A stretch of 64,000 nt of DNA from Paenibacillus sp. R14(2021) (GCF_019431355.1 NZ_CP080269.1:4645001-4709000); one strand, 5' to 3'; numbered from the stretch's first letter, positions 8,926 to 18,132 are shown. The notes: generated by a model from the letters alone, not told the origin. Translations and numbers: made by a program.

Positions 8926-11346
8926 GTGGGAGTAGGATCGACACAAGCGCCGATTCGACGCGCGGCTGTTATTGGGTCGGGTGTTATGGGAGCGGGAATT
9001 GCCGCTCATTTGGCGAACGCAGGCATTGGCGTGCTGCTGCTGGATGTGCCGCCGGCTGCATTGACGGAGCAGGAATCGTGCGCAGGGGCGACGCTGCAGG
9101 ACCGCGCCGTCCGCAATCGGTTAGCGGCGGCAAGCATAGCAAGGCTGGCCGCTCAGCAGCCGCCGGCGCTTTACGATAGCTCATTCATCCAGCGGATTAC
9201 CGCCGGCAACTTGGAGGACGATCTCGGCAAGCTGGGCAGCGTGGACTGGGTCATCGAAGCGGTCGTCGAGCGGCTGGATGTCAAAAGAGACGTTTTCGCG
9301 CGCATCGAGTCCGTCGTACGGCCAAGCACGCTGATCACGACCAATACATCTGGATTATCCGTTGCAGCGATGGCGGAGGGGCGAGGCGAGTCGTTTCGGC
9401 GGCAGTTTGCCGCGACGCATTTCTTCAATCCCCCGCGGCATATGAAACTGGTCGAAATCGTGCCGGGACCGGATACGACGGCCGAAGTGATTGCCAGTCT
9501 GACCGCAATTTGCGAGCGGCAGCTGGGCAAAGGCGTCGTCCGCGCCAAGGATACGCCGAATTTCATTGCCAACCGGATCGGTACTTACGGCATGCTGACG
9601 ACGATTGCGGCGATGCGAACGTTCGGGCTGAACGTCGACGAGGTCGATGCGCTGACCGGGCCAGCCATGGGCAGGCCGAAGACGGCAACGTTCCGCATGC
9701 TGGATTTGGTCGGATTGGATACGCTGCTGCACGTTGTGGACAATGTGCGGGAGCGGAGCGAGGACGCCGAGGAGCGGGAGGCTTTTGCACGGCCGCCGGA
9801 GCTGGAAACACTCGTCGCCAAAGGCTGGATCGGCGAAAAGGCGGGAGGCGGCTTTTACCGTAAAATCAAACGTCCCGGCGGGGGCAGCGACATTGAAACG
9901 CTCCAGCTGGACACGATGACCTACGCGCCCCGGCAGAACGTCAATTCACCCGTCATCGAAGCGGCCAAGACGGCAAAAGGTACTGCAGGCAAAGTGAAAG
10001 CGTTGTTGTTCACGGACCCGAACGACCGGCATGCCCGCTTCGCTTGGCAGGCGATCAAGACGGTCCTGCTGTACGCCGCCCGTCAATTGGGTACGGTCGC
10101 GGACACGATTCCGGATATCGACCGCGCGCTGGTATGGGGATTCAATTGGGAGCTGGGGCCATTCGAGCTCTGGGATGCGATTGGATTAGAGCGGTCCGTG
10201 CAGCGAATGCGGGCGGAAGGCGACGACATTCCGGCATGGCTGGAGCGCTGGATTGCCGAGGGGAATCGGAGCTTTTACATGGAAGAGGGCGTGCGGCGCT
10301 TCTATGTCAGCGAGGGGGATTATCGGCAGCTGGAGGAAGAGGAGGATGTGATTTCGCTTGGCGCGCTGAAGCGCTCGGGCCCGGTCGTTCTTGGCAACTC
10401 CGGCGCCTCGCTGCTGGATTTGGGCGATGAGGTGGCGTGCTTGATGTTTCATTCGCCGAACAACGCGATCGGCAGCGATATTTTGACCGCGATCCGGCAG
10501 AGCGCGGAGGAGGTCAGCCGAAATTGGCGCGGGCTCGTCATCGCGAATGAGGGGCGGCACTTCTGCGTCGGCGCGAATCTCATGATGCTCCTGATTGAGG
10601 CGCAAAACGGCGACTTTGACGAAATCGACGATATCATCTCGTTATTTCAAAACAGCATGCTGCAGCTCAAACGGCTGGATCGACCCGTCGTGGCGGCGCC
10701 TCACCGCATGACGCTGGGCGGGGGCGTGGAGGCTTGCCTTCCGGCGGATCGGATTGTTTTCTCGGCGGAGACGTACTTCGGGCTCGTCGAGACCGGCGTT
10801 GGTTTGATACCTGCTGGCGGCGGCTGCAAAGAAGCAGCGGCATTGGCATCGGCGCGGGCCGGAGCGGCGGGCGATCTGCAGCCGCAGGTTAATGCGTTGT
10901 TCGAGACGATCGCGTTAGCGAAGACATCCTCAAGCGGCTACGATGTCAGCCGTATCGGCCTCATGCGGCCGAACGACCGCGTCATCATCCGCGGCGAAAC
11001 GCGGGTCGCGGAGGCGAAGCGCATGGTGCTGGCCATGGACCGCGAGGGCTATACTGCCCCGCAAGCGGAGCAGCGAATTCGCGTCGCCGGGCGCGAGGGG
11101 CGCGCGGTGCTGCAGCTGGCGGTCGAGGCGATGCGCCTCGGCGGGCAGGCGAGCGAGCATGACGTGCGGATCGGCCGCAAGCTTGCGCATGTGCTCGCCG
11201 GAGGCGATGCACCGCCCGGCGCGGAGGTGAGCGAGCAGTACCTGCTTGATTTGGAGCGCGAAGCGTTCTTAAGCCTGTGCGGCGAGCCGCTTACGCAAGC
11301 GCGCATGCGCCAGATGTTGACGACGGGGAAGCCGCTGCGGAACTAG
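8926..11346 (+). CDS. fadN: 3-hydroxyacyl-CoA dehydrogenase / enoyl-CoA hydratase (FadN-type)
   Basis: This 806-residue protein is a two-activity beta-oxidation enzyme. The N-terminal Rossmann fold has VIGSGVMGAGIA near residue 15; the dehydrogenase catalytic region has ATHFFNPPRHMKLVEIVPG near 165 and DTPNFIANRIGTYG near 205. From about residue 500 a crotonase domain follows, with the oxyanion-hole stretch NEGRHFCVGANL, GGGVEACL and ETGVGLIPAGGG, so both expected glutamates are present. The order dehydrogenase then hydratase is that of Bacillus FadN, not of E. coli FadB. The GTG at 8926 is chosen because AAAGGAGGGA lies just upstream. It is followed by the 51-bp repeat array and then fadA. 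Confidence 0.95.
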   Translation: MGVGSTQAPIRRAAVIGSGVMGAGIAAHLANAGIGVLLLDVPPAALTEQESCAGATLQDRAVRNRLAAASIARLAAQQPPALYDSSFIQRITAGNLEDDLGKLGSVDWVIEAVVERLDVKRDVFARIESVVRPSTLITTNTSGLSVAAMAEGRGESFRRQFAATHFFNPPRHMKLVEIVPGPDTTAEVIASLTAICERQLGKGVVRAKDTPNFIANRIGTYGMLTTIAAMRTFGLNVDEVDALTGPAMGRPKTATFRMLDLVGLDTLLHVVDNVRERSEDAEEREAFARPPELETLVAKGWIGEKAGGGFYRKIKRPGGGSDIETLQLDTMTYAPRQNVNSPVIEAAKTAKGTAGKVKALLFTDPNDRHARFAWQAIKTVLLYAARQLGTVADTIPDIDRALVWGFNWELGPFELWDAIGLERSVQRMRAEGDDIPAWLERWIAEGNRSFYMEEGVRRFYVSEGDYRQLEEEEDVISLGALKRSGPVVLGNSGASLLDLGDEVACLMFHSPNNAIGSDILTAIRQSAEEVSRNWRGLVIANEGRHFCVGANLMMLLIEAQNGDFDEIDDIISLFQNSMLQLKRLDRPVVAAPHRMTLGGGVEACLPADRIVFSAETYFGLVETGVGLIPAGGGCKEAAALASARAGAAGDLQPQVNALFETIALAKTSSSGYDVSRIGLMRPNDRVIIRGETRVAEAKRMVLAMDREGYTAPQAEQRIRVAGREGRAVLQLAVEAMRLGGQASEHDVRIGRKLAHVLAGGDAPPGAEVSEQYLLDLEREAFLSLCGEPLTQARMRQMLTTGKPLRN

Positions 11347-11387
11347 ATCGTGGGGCAGCGTGCTTGGTCCGCAAAAGCGAGGCAATG

Positions 11388-12030
11388 GCCTAAAGAGGTC
11401 TACCTTAGTAGCCTACATGGAGTGAAAATACGAGGAATTGCCTAAAGAGGTCTACCCAGTAGCCTACATGGCGCGAAAAAGTGAGGAAACGCCTAAAGAG
11501 GTCTACTGAGTAGCCTACATGGAGTGAAAATCCGAGGAAACGCCTAAAGAGGTCTACCCAGTAGCCCACATGGAGCGAAAAAGTGAGGAAACGCCTAAAG
11601 AGGTCTACTGAGTAGCCTACATGGAGTGAAAATCCGAGGAAACGCCTAAAGAGGTCTACTGAGTAGCCTACATGGAGTGAAAAAGTGGGGAAACGCCTAA
11701 AGAGGTCTACCCAGCAGCCTTCATGGAGTGAAAATCCGAAGAAACGCCTAAAGAGGTCTACTGAGTAGCCTACATGGAGTGAAAATACGAGGAAACGCCT
11801 AAAGAGGTCTACCCAGTAGCCTACATGGAGTGAAAAGTGGGGAGCCGCCAAAAGAGGTCTACTGAGTAGCCTACATGGAGCGAAAATACGAGGAAACGCC
11901 TTAAGAGGTCTACCCAGCAGCCTACATGGAGTGAAAATCCGAGGAAACGCCTAAAGAGGTCTACCCAGTAGCCTACATGGAGTGAAAAAGTGGGGAAACG
12001 CCTAAAGAGGTCTACCCAGCAGCCTACATG
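11388..12030. repeat. Array of twelve 51-bp tandem repeats plus a 31-bp partial copy
   Basis: Units begin at 11388, 11440, 11491, 11542, 11593, 11644, 11695, 11746, 11797, 11847, 11898, 11949 and 12000. Ten are 51 bp; the first is 52 and the ninth is 50. Each starts GCCTAAAGAGGTCTAC, has a central CTAC-NNN-GTAG-C-CTAC segment, then ATGGAGTGAAAA and a variable tail before GAGGAAAC. The central triplet is CCA or TGA, and tails alternate between a few types (ATCCGAGG, ATACGAGG, AGTGAGG, AGTGGGG). A decayed half unit seems to precede it at about 11368-11387. The array fills the gap between fadN and fadA. The plus strand is closed by stops in all frames, while one minus frame stays open apart from two single-base indels. 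Confidence 0.95.
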
Positions 12031-12118
12031 GCCTGATTCGCCCAGCTCCCCTGAGCACATGGCCTGCTCCAACAGCACAAAAACCTTGACTCAAACCCCA
12101 AAGAAGGAGGGATTTTCC

Positions 12119-13318
12119 ATGACCGCGATAAAACATCCGCGGGACGCTGTGATCGTCTCCGCGGTGCGCACCGCCGTCGGCAAAGCGAAGAAGGGCAGCC
12201 TCGCCGACACCCGTGCTGAGGATTTGGGCCGCGCCGTGCTTCGCGCGGCCGTTGACCGCGTGCCCGGACTAGACGCAGCCGACGTCGAGGACGTCGTGAT
12301 TGGCTGCGCGATGCCGGAGGGCGAGCAAGGGCTGAATTTCGCCCGCATCATGAGCCTGTATGCGGGCTTGCCGGTTACGACCCCGGCCGTAACCGTTAAT
12401 CGGTTCTGCGCGTCGGGGCTGCAGGCGATTGCCTATGCCGCGGAGCGCATCCGTCTCGGCGAGGCGGACGTCGTGCTCGCCGGAGGCGTAGAAAGCATGA
12501 GCCATGTCCCGATGACCGGCTTCAAGCTTTCGCCGCATCCCGGCATTGCGGACGGTATGCCGGAGGTGTACATGGGTATGGGTCACACCGCGGAGGAAGT
12601 GGCCCGCCGGTACGGCATTACGCGCGAAGCGCAGGACGCCTTCGCGGCGGACAGTCACCGCAAAGCCGCGGCAGCCATCGCCGAGGGCCGCTTCCGCGAG
12701 GAAATCGTCCCGCTGCACACGCAGCGCGAAGGCGTCGACGATTACGGCAGGCCATGGACGCGCAGCTTTGTTTTCGAGCAGGATGAGGGCGTGCGCGGCG
12801 ACACGACGACAGCTGTGCTGGCAAAGCTGAAGCCGTCTTTTGCCCGCGGGGGAACAGTAACGGCAGGCAATGCTTCACAGATGAGCGACGGGGCAGCGGC
12901 CGTTGTCGTGATGAGCCGGGAGCGTGCGGAGCGGTTGGGCGTGAAGCCGCTAGCCGTCTTTCGCGCCTACAGCGTGGCAGGCGTTGCGCCAGAAGTGATG
13001 GGCATCGGGCCAATCGAAGCGATCCCGAAGGCGCTTGGCCGCGCGGGGATAACGCTGGATCAGGTGGATGTGGTGGAATTGAACGAGGCGTTCGCTGCCC
13101 AGTGCCTGCCAATCATTCAGGAGCTGGACATTAACCCGGACATCGTGAACGTGAACGGCGGCGCGATCGCGCTTGGCCACCCGCTTGGCTGCACAGGCAC
13201 GAAGCTGTCCGTATCGCTGATTCATGAGCTGAGACGGCGCGGCGGGGGTATCGGCATCGTCTCCATGTGCGTCGGCGGCGGCATGGGTGCGGCTGGCGTA
13301 TTCGAAGCGGAAGCATAA
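12119..13318 (+). CDS. fadA: Acetyl-CoA acyltransferase (3-ketoacyl-CoA thiolase)
   Basis: The 399-residue thiolase carries all catalytic motifs: the nucleophilic cysteine in [14 protein letters not shown] near residue 97, [15 protein letters not shown] near 350 with the histidine, and the second cysteine in [10 protein letters not shown] near 388. It cleaves 3-ketoacyl-CoA to acetyl-CoA and a shortened acyl-CoA, the last step of the beta-oxidation round. AAGAAGGAGGG lies nine bases before the chosen ATG. The frame is open upstream into the repeat array but there is no ribosome site there. It follows fadN by 772 bases filled mainly with repeats, and fadE starts 45 bases downstream. Confidence 0.96.
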   Translation: MTAIKHPRDAVIVSAVRTAVGKAKKGSLADTRAEDLGRAVLRAAVDRVPGLDAADVEDVVIGCAMPEGEQGLNFARIMSLYAGLPVTTPAVTVNRFCASGLQAIAYAAERIRLGEADVVLAGGVESMSHVPMTGFKLSPHPGIADGMPEVYMGMGHTAEEVARRYGITREAQDAFAADSHRKAAAAIAEGRFREEIVPLHTQREGVDDYGRPWTRSFVFEQDEGVRGDTTTAVLAKLKPSFARGGTVTAGNASQMSDGAAAVVVMSRERAERLGVKPLAVFRAYSVAGVAPEVMGIGPIEAIPKALGRAGITLDQVDVVELNEAFAAQCLPIIQELDINPDIVNVNGGAIALGHPLGCTGTKLSVSLIHELRRRGGGIGIVSMCVGGGMGAAGVFEAEA

Positions 13319-13363
13319 ACTACTGCCTATAGTTCCTGTGTCACAGAGAAGGGAGGCAATGAA

Positions 13364-15166
13364 ATGGCTCAGAACAAAGGATGGGGCGGCCGGTTCGTGG
13401 TGGAGGACATGGCGCCTAATGCGGTCGTTACGCCGGAGGATTTTACCGACGAGCAGATTATGATCGGCGAAGCGGCGCGTGCTTTTCTCGAGGGTGAGAT
13501 CCGTCCGCGCGATGCCGAGATCGAAGCGCTGGATTATAAGCTGACGGTGGAGCTGATGCGCAAAGCCGGTGAGCTGGGTTTGCTCGGCGCGGATGTGCCT
13601 GAGGCGTACGGCGGGCTTGGGCTTGACAAGGTCAGCTCGACGCTGCTGGCAGAGACGCTGGCGGAGGCATCGTCTTTCGCGCTTTCCGTCGGCGCGCACG
13701 TCGGCATCGGCACACTGCCGATTGTTTTCTTCGGCACGCCGGAGCAGAAGGCCAAGTACCTGCCCGACCTAGGCGTCGGCACCAAAATCGCAGCCTACTG
13801 TCTGACGGAGCCAGCTTCCGGCTCCGACGCGCTCGGCGCGCGCACGACGGCGAGGCTGACGCCGGATGGCACGCACTACGTGCTGAATGGCTCCAAGCTG
13901 TACATCACCAACTCCGGATTCGCGGATATTTTCATCGTGTACGCCAAAGTGAACGGGGATTATTTTACCGCGTTCATCGTGGAGCGGGGTTCCCCGGGCT
14001 TCAGCATCGGACCGGAGGAGCACAAGATGGGCATCAAGGGCTCGTCGACCTGCCCGATCTTCTTCGACGATACGCCGGTGCCCGTTGCGAACGTGCTCGG
14101 CGAGGTCGGCAAGGGGCATCTCATCGCGTTCAACATATTGAATATCGGGCGCTTCAAGCTTGCCGCGGCTTGCGTAGGCGGAGCGAAGGAAACGATCGGG
14201 ATTACGGCCAAATACGCCAATGCCCGCAAGCAGTTCGGCCGCCCGATTGCTTCTTTCCCGCTGATCGGCGCGAAGCTGGCGGACATGAACATCGCGACGT
14301 ATGTGATGGAAAGCATGGTGTACCGCACGGCAGGCTGGATTGACGAGATGCTTCAGGCGAGCGAAGCGGAAGGCGGCGGAACCGGAACCGACGTCGGAGC
14401 GGGAGCCAGAGCAGCCAAGGCAATCTCCGAATACGCGCTTGAATGTTCCATCAACAAGGTATTTGCGACCGAGGTGCTGGACTACGTCGCTGATGAGGGT
14501 GTCCAAATTCATGGCGGCTACGGCTATATCAAGGAATACAAAATCGAGCGTATCTACCGCGATTCCCGCATCAACCGCATCTTCGAGGGGACGAACGAGA
14601 TCAACCGGATGCTCATTCCAGGCACGCTGATGAAGAAGGCGCTGAAGGGCGAGCTGCCGCTGCTGCGCAAGGCGCGCGCGCTGCAGGCGGAGCTGCTGCA
14701 GCCTATGCCGCTTCCGGCGTTCAGCGAGCCCCTTGCCAAGGAAACGTACCGCATCGGTCAGGCGAAACGGACCTTTCTTGCGATCGGCGGCCTAGCCGTC
14801 CAGAAGTACGGGCTTGCGCTGGAGCAGCAGCAGGAAGTGCTCTGTCTGCTGGCGGACATGATGATTCAAGTCTTCGCCATGGAGAGCGCCGCTCTTCGCA
14901 CCCGCAAGATGCTCCTTCGTGCCGACCCTGCCGCGGCGGCACGAACCCGGAACGCCGTCGAAATGACGGTCGTCTTCGTCCAAGAAGCGATGGAGCGTAT
15001 CGACCGCTACGCCAAAACCGCACTGGCTGCGCTGGAAGAAGGCGATGCCCTGCAAACGCAGCTTGCCATACTGAAGAAGCTGATGCGGGCGCCGATCGTC
15101 GATACGATTGCGATCAAACGCGGCATTGCCGCGCGCGTGATCCGCAGCCAACAGTATACGCTGTAA
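13364..15166 (+). CDS. fadE: Acyl-CoA dehydrogenase (FadE-type)
   Basis: At 600 residues this is a long-form acyl-CoA dehydrogenase. The N-terminal helical domain, the FAD-contacting strand YCLTEPASGSDA near residue 145, the beta domain with YITNSGFADIF near 185, and the C-terminal helical domain with GGYGYIKEYKIERIYRDSR near 385 and FEGTNEINR near 405 are all present; the Glu of EGTNEI is the likely catalytic base. An extra C-terminal region of about 170 residues is usual for the FadE of Bacilli. It oxidises acyl-CoA to 2-enoyl-CoA and hands electrons to EtfAB. GGGAGG precedes the ATG. Confidence 0.95.
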   Translation: MAQNKGWGGRFVVEDMAPNAVVTPEDFTDEQIMIGEAARAFLEGEIRPRDAEIEALDYKLTVELMRKAGELGLLGADVPEAYGGLGLDKVSSTLLAETLAEASSFALSVGAHVGIGTLPIVFFGTPEQKAKYLPDLGVGTKIAAYCLTEPASGSDALGARTTARLTPDGTHYVLNGSKLYITNSGFADIFIVYAKVNGDYFTAFIVERGSPGFSIGPEEHKMGIKGSSTCPIFFDDTPVPVANVLGEVGKGHLIAFNILNIGRFKLAAACVGGAKETIGITAKYANARKQFGRPIASFPLIGAKLADMNIATYVMESMVYRTAGWIDEMLQASEAEGGGTGTDVGAGARAAKAISEYALECSINKVFATEVLDYVADEGVQIHGGYGYIKEYKIERIYRDSRINRIFEGTNEINRMLIPGTLMKKALKGELPLLRKARALQAELLQPMPLPAFSEPLAKETYRIGQAKRTFLAIGGLAVQKYGLALEQQQEVLCLLADMMIQVFAMESAALRTRKMLLRADPAAAARTRNAVEMTVVFVQEAMERIDRYAKTALAALEEGDALQTQLAILKKLMRAPIVDTIAIKRGIAARVIRSQQYTL

Positions 15167-15247
15167 CCCCTGCTTCCGAAGCGGTTTTGCTTTTTTTGCC
15201 TGAACGCCTGCTACCCCAAGACTGCAAAACGTTGAGGAGGCGACGAG

Positions 15248-16981
15248 ATGGAACAACCGCAGGCTTGGCCCTGGCTGCGCAGTTATCCCGGCGAAGTTGC
15301 GCCGTCCGTGGACATCCCGAATATGAGCATTAGCGGTTTGCTGCTGCAGGCTGCAGCCAGCTACCCCGCTAACGAGGCGCTGCATTTCTTCGGCAAGACC
15401 TACACCTATAAAGGGCTGTTGGCTGCAGCCCAGCGGATGGCCGCAGGGCTGCAGGCGAACGGCATTGGCAGCGGGGACCGCGTCGCGATCATGCTGCCCA
15501 ACTGTCCGCAGGCCGTTATCGCTTATTTCGGCGTCCTGCTCGCGGGCGCAGTCGTCGTGATGACGAACCCGCTCTATGTGGAGCGGGAGCTGGAGCATCA
15601 ACTGAAGGACAGCGGCGCGGCAGCGATCGTGACGCTGGATTTGCTCTATCCGCGTCTTGGCAGAGTGAGAAGCGATAAGCCTGAGGAAGGCCCGGTCCCG
15701 CAGCTGCGCAAGGTAATCGTTACATCCATTCAAGATGAGCTTCCCTTCCCCAAAAACATCCTCTTCCCCATCAAGCAGCGGCGCACAGGACATCACCCTC
15801 AGATTCCATACGGCAAGCATGGCGTGACGCGGATGGCTTCCTTCCTTGCCAAGGCGCCAAAGCTGCCGTCCGAAGTGAAGCAGGATCCAGAGAAGGACGT
15901 CGCTCTGCTTCAGTATACCGGCGGAACGACAGGACTTGCCAAGGGCGTCATGCTGACGCATCGCAACCTCATTGCGAACGCCGCGCAGTGCGCGGCTTGG
16001 TTTTACCGTGTGCAGGAGGGAAAGGAACGCTTCCTGGCAGCGCTCCCTTTATTCCATGTGTTCGGTCTAACGGTCATCATGAACCTGTCCGCGCTCAAGG
16101 CCGGCACCATTATTCTGCTGCCCCGCTTCGAGCTTGCGGCTGTGCTGAAGGCGATCCGCGACGAGAAGCCGACGATCTTCCCCGGCGCCCCTACGATGTA
16201 TATCGCGCTGCTCGGCCATCCGAGCGCGAAAAAGTACGACCTGTCCTCGATCAACGTATGCATCAGCGGCTCCGCGCCGCTCCCGCTTGAAGTGCAGACG
16301 CAGTTCGAAGCCGTTACCGGCGGCAGGCTGATTGAAGGCTACGGCCTGACGGAAGCGGCCCCGGTCACGCATGCCAATCCGCTGTGGACGAAGCGCAAGA
16401 TCGGCACGATCGGACTGCCGCTCCCCGGCACGCTCGCCAAAATCGTAGATATGACCACGGGGGAGGAGCTGCCCCTCGGGGAGGTGGGAGAGCTGCTCAT
16501 TCAAGGCCCGCAGGTCATGCAAGGCTATTGGAACAAGCCGGAAGCGACGGCCGCCGCGCTGCGGGACGGCTGGCTGCATACCGGCGATCTGGCGACAGTC
16601 GACAGCGACGGTTTCTTTACGATCGTGGATCGGATCAAGGACATTATCATCGCAGGAGGCTTTAATATTTACCCGCGCGAGGTGGAGGAGGTGCTGTATG
16701 AGCATCCCGGCGTACGGGAGGCGGCCGTCATCGGCGTGAAGGATCCGTACCGCGGCGAAACGGTAAAAGCGTTCATCGTCCTGCGCCAGGACGTGAGCGT
16801 CTCTTCCATGCAGCTTGACCGCTGGTGCAGGGAAAGGCTCGCCGTATTTAAGGTGCCGCATATGTACGAGTTCCGCACGGAGCTGCCCATGACGATGATC
16901 GGCAAGGTGCTGCGCCGCAAGCTGCAGGAGGAAGAGGAGCTTGCCGCTTCGGGTGACGGTGATCGGGGAGGGGGGACATGA
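15248..16981 (+). CDS. lcfA: Long-chain fatty-acid--CoA ligase
   Basis: The 577-residue adenylate-forming enzyme shows the P-loop YTGGTTGLAKGVMLTH near residue 225, GYGLTEAAPVTH near 363, the hinge region GWLHTGDLATVDSDGF near 440, YPREVEEVLYEHPGV near 475, and the C-terminal catalytic lysine in MIGKVLRRKL near 560. It activates fatty acids with ATP and CoA, feeding the pathway encoded upstream. TTGAGGAGGCGACG precedes the ATG. The stop overlaps the thioesterase start by four bases (ATGA), so the pair is translationally coupled. The 81-base gap before it contains only a weak AAGC/GCTT hairpin with a T run, probably not a full terminator. Confidence 0.94.
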   Translation: MEQPQAWPWLRSYPGEVAPSVDIPNMSISGLLLQAAASYPANEALHFFGKTYTYKGLLAAAQRMAAGLQANGIGSGDRVAIMLPNCPQAVIAYFGVLLAGAVVVMTNPLYVERELEHQLKDSGAAAIVTLDLLYPRLGRVRSDKPEEGPVPQLRKVIVTSIQDELPFPKNILFPIKQRRTGHHPQIPYGKHGVTRMASFLAKAPKLPSEVKQDPEKDVALLQYTGGTTGLAKGVMLTHRNLIANAAQCAAWFYRVQEGKERFLAALPLFHVFGLTVIMNLSALKAGTIILLPRFELAAVLKAIRDEKPTIFPGAPTMYIALLGHPSAKKYDLSSINVCISGSAPLPLEVQTQFEAVTGGRLIEGYGLTEAAPVTHANPLWTKRKIGTIGLPLPGTLAKIVDMTTGEELPLGEVGELLIQGPQVMQGYWNKPEATAAALRDGWLHTGDLATVDSDGFFTIVDRIKDIIIAGGFNIYPREVEEVLYEHPGVREAAVIGVKDPYRGETVKAFIVLRQDVSVSSMQLDRWCRERLAVFKVPHMYEFRTELPMTMIGKVLRRKLQEEEELAASGDGDRGGGT

Positions 16982-17409
16982 CTACAGGAGATGCAAACCG
17001 GCCGTCTGACGACATATCCGCGTTGGAAGCGCTGGAAGCGGAGGCGAAGCGAACATTCTGGGGGTATCTGGGCTGCGAGTTGATTGCATCGGAGCGGGGC
17101 AAAGCGGTCATTGGGCTGCAGCTTCGTCCGGAGCACCTCAACCTGGCCGGGATTGTGCACGGCGGCGTGCTGGCTTCGCTGCTCGACAATGCCATGGGGC
17201 TTGTCACGATTCTAGAATGTCCGGGTGAGCGGACGGTCACAACGGGGTTGAACGTCCACTATTTGCAGAGCTCGTCGGAGGGGAGGTTGACCTGCGAAGC
17301 CGTGCTGCTGCACAAATCTCGGCGAACCCTTACGCTTGAGGGGCGTATTGCCGATAATAAAGGCGAGCTCCTTGTATGGGGAAGCGGAACGTTTCGCCGA
17401 GTAACGTAA
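16978..17409 (+). CDS. PaaI-type hotdog thioesterase
   Basis: The 143-residue product has the hotdog signature GIVHGGVLASLLDNAMGL near residue 57, with the HGG and acidic residue expected for PaaI/YbgC-like acyl-CoA thioesterases, followed by TTGLNVHYLQSS and KSRRTLTLEGRI strands. It probably hydrolyses a CoA thioester, perhaps releasing CoA from stalled or unusual acyl-CoA in beta-oxidation; this role is inferred from its tight coupling to lcfA. It is the last gene of the fad run. Confidence 0.88.
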   Translation: MTTGDANRPSDDISALEALEAEAKRTFWGYLGCELIASERGKAVIGLQLRPEHLNLAGIVHGGVLASLLDNAMGLVTILECPGERTVTTGLNVHYLQSSSEGRLTCEAVLLHKSRRTLTLEGRIADNKGELLVWGSGTFRRVT

Positions 17410-17449
17410 TTGTAATATGTTACATTTATGCAGTAGTCTGTCCGCTGCA

Positions 17450-17478
17450 TTGAAAGCGGTATCCCTTTCCTCTATAAT
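17450..17478 (+). promoter_or_regulatory. Sigma-A-type promoter
   Basis: TTGAAA (17450-17455) is followed after 17 bases by TATAAT (17473-17478). It lies 43 bases before the start codon of the small membrane protein at 17521, and separates that gene from the fad operon. Confidence 0.75.
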
Positions 17479-17520
17479 TAGCCTATATATGGAAATTCAG
17501 CTAGAGGGAAGGGAGGGCGC

Positions 17521-17697
17521 ATGGTGGTTAGCCCTTGGATAACGACCGCGGTCATTTTATTCGGCATCATCGTCGCAATCGCAGGTGTTATCGCGTATTT
17601 GCGTATGTATAAGAGCAGTGCCTGGTCGGCTACGACGGCGCGCCCGCAGCAATCCGACGGGTCCGGCACGGATTCGACAGACAATGACAAAACATGA
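17521..17697 (+). CDS. Small single-pass membrane protein, unknown
   Basis: This 58-codon gene encodes a short lead, one clear membrane helix (about residues 8-28, TTAVILFGIIVAIAGVIAYL), a basic edge (RMYK), and a polar Ser/Asp/Thr/Gly-rich tail ending TDNDKT. The positive residues after the helix suggest an N-out, C-in orientation. AGAGGGAAGGGAGG precedes the ATG, and a good promoter lies just upstream, so it should be expressed. I do not recognise a family and suggest no function. Confidence 0.7.
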   Translation: MVVSPWITTAVILFGIIVAIAGVIAYLRMYKSSAWSATTARPQQSDGSGTDSTDNDKT

Positions 17698-17930
17698 TTT
17701 TTTAACAAATTAAATATGGTGTTCGCTTTTATATCCATATTTAAAATGTTATAATTAATTGATAAATTCGAAAATTCGATTTCGTTGCTGCATCAGAAGC
17801 TTTTGGACTCACCTTTCAATCATATGGATCGTTCAACACCAAATGGGTTAAGCCGCGATTGATTCTCAACCGTGCGCGTTCTCGTACAGTAAATGTTAGA
17901 ACCACCAACCGATGCTAGGGAGGGGATTTC

Positions 17931-18119
17931 ATGGCGAAACGCAGCCATAATGAAGTCAAAGAAAGCCTCATGGAACTAACTCGCATTTTTCAACCCAAGG
18001 ATTCGAAGAAATTCGTCAGAGACTACATCCGCAAATACCGCATTATGGGCGGTTATGAAGAGGAACTGACGCTGTTGGTCGAGCATGAGATGGGACGTCT
18101 CCGCTCATCGGTCAGCTAA
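17931..18119 (+). CDS. Small conserved-looking soluble protein, unknown
   Basis: The 62-residue product is charged and predicted helical throughout (MAKRSHNEVKESLMELTRIF, then VRDYIRKYRIMGGYEEELTL), with no cysteines and no membrane segment. CTAGGGAGGGG precedes the ATG. TATAAT at 17750-17755 upstream may be a -10 box, but its -35 is weak. A good terminator follows. It is a real single-gene unit by these signs, but the function is unknown. Confidence 0.7.
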   Translation: MAKRSHNEVKESLMELTRIFQPKDSKKFVRDYIRKYRIMGGYEEELTLLVEHEMGRLRSSVS

Positions 18120-18132
18120 TATAATAGTGAAT

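Noticed and set aside
11388-12030. CRISPR array
   Set aside because: The period is constant at 51 bp but the whole unit is repeated; there are no unique spacers of 30-40 bp and no cas gene nearby.
14792-15961. Minus-strand 389-codon frame across fadE and lcfA
   Set aside because: It spans the ends of two well-supported genes on the other strand and has no family motif.
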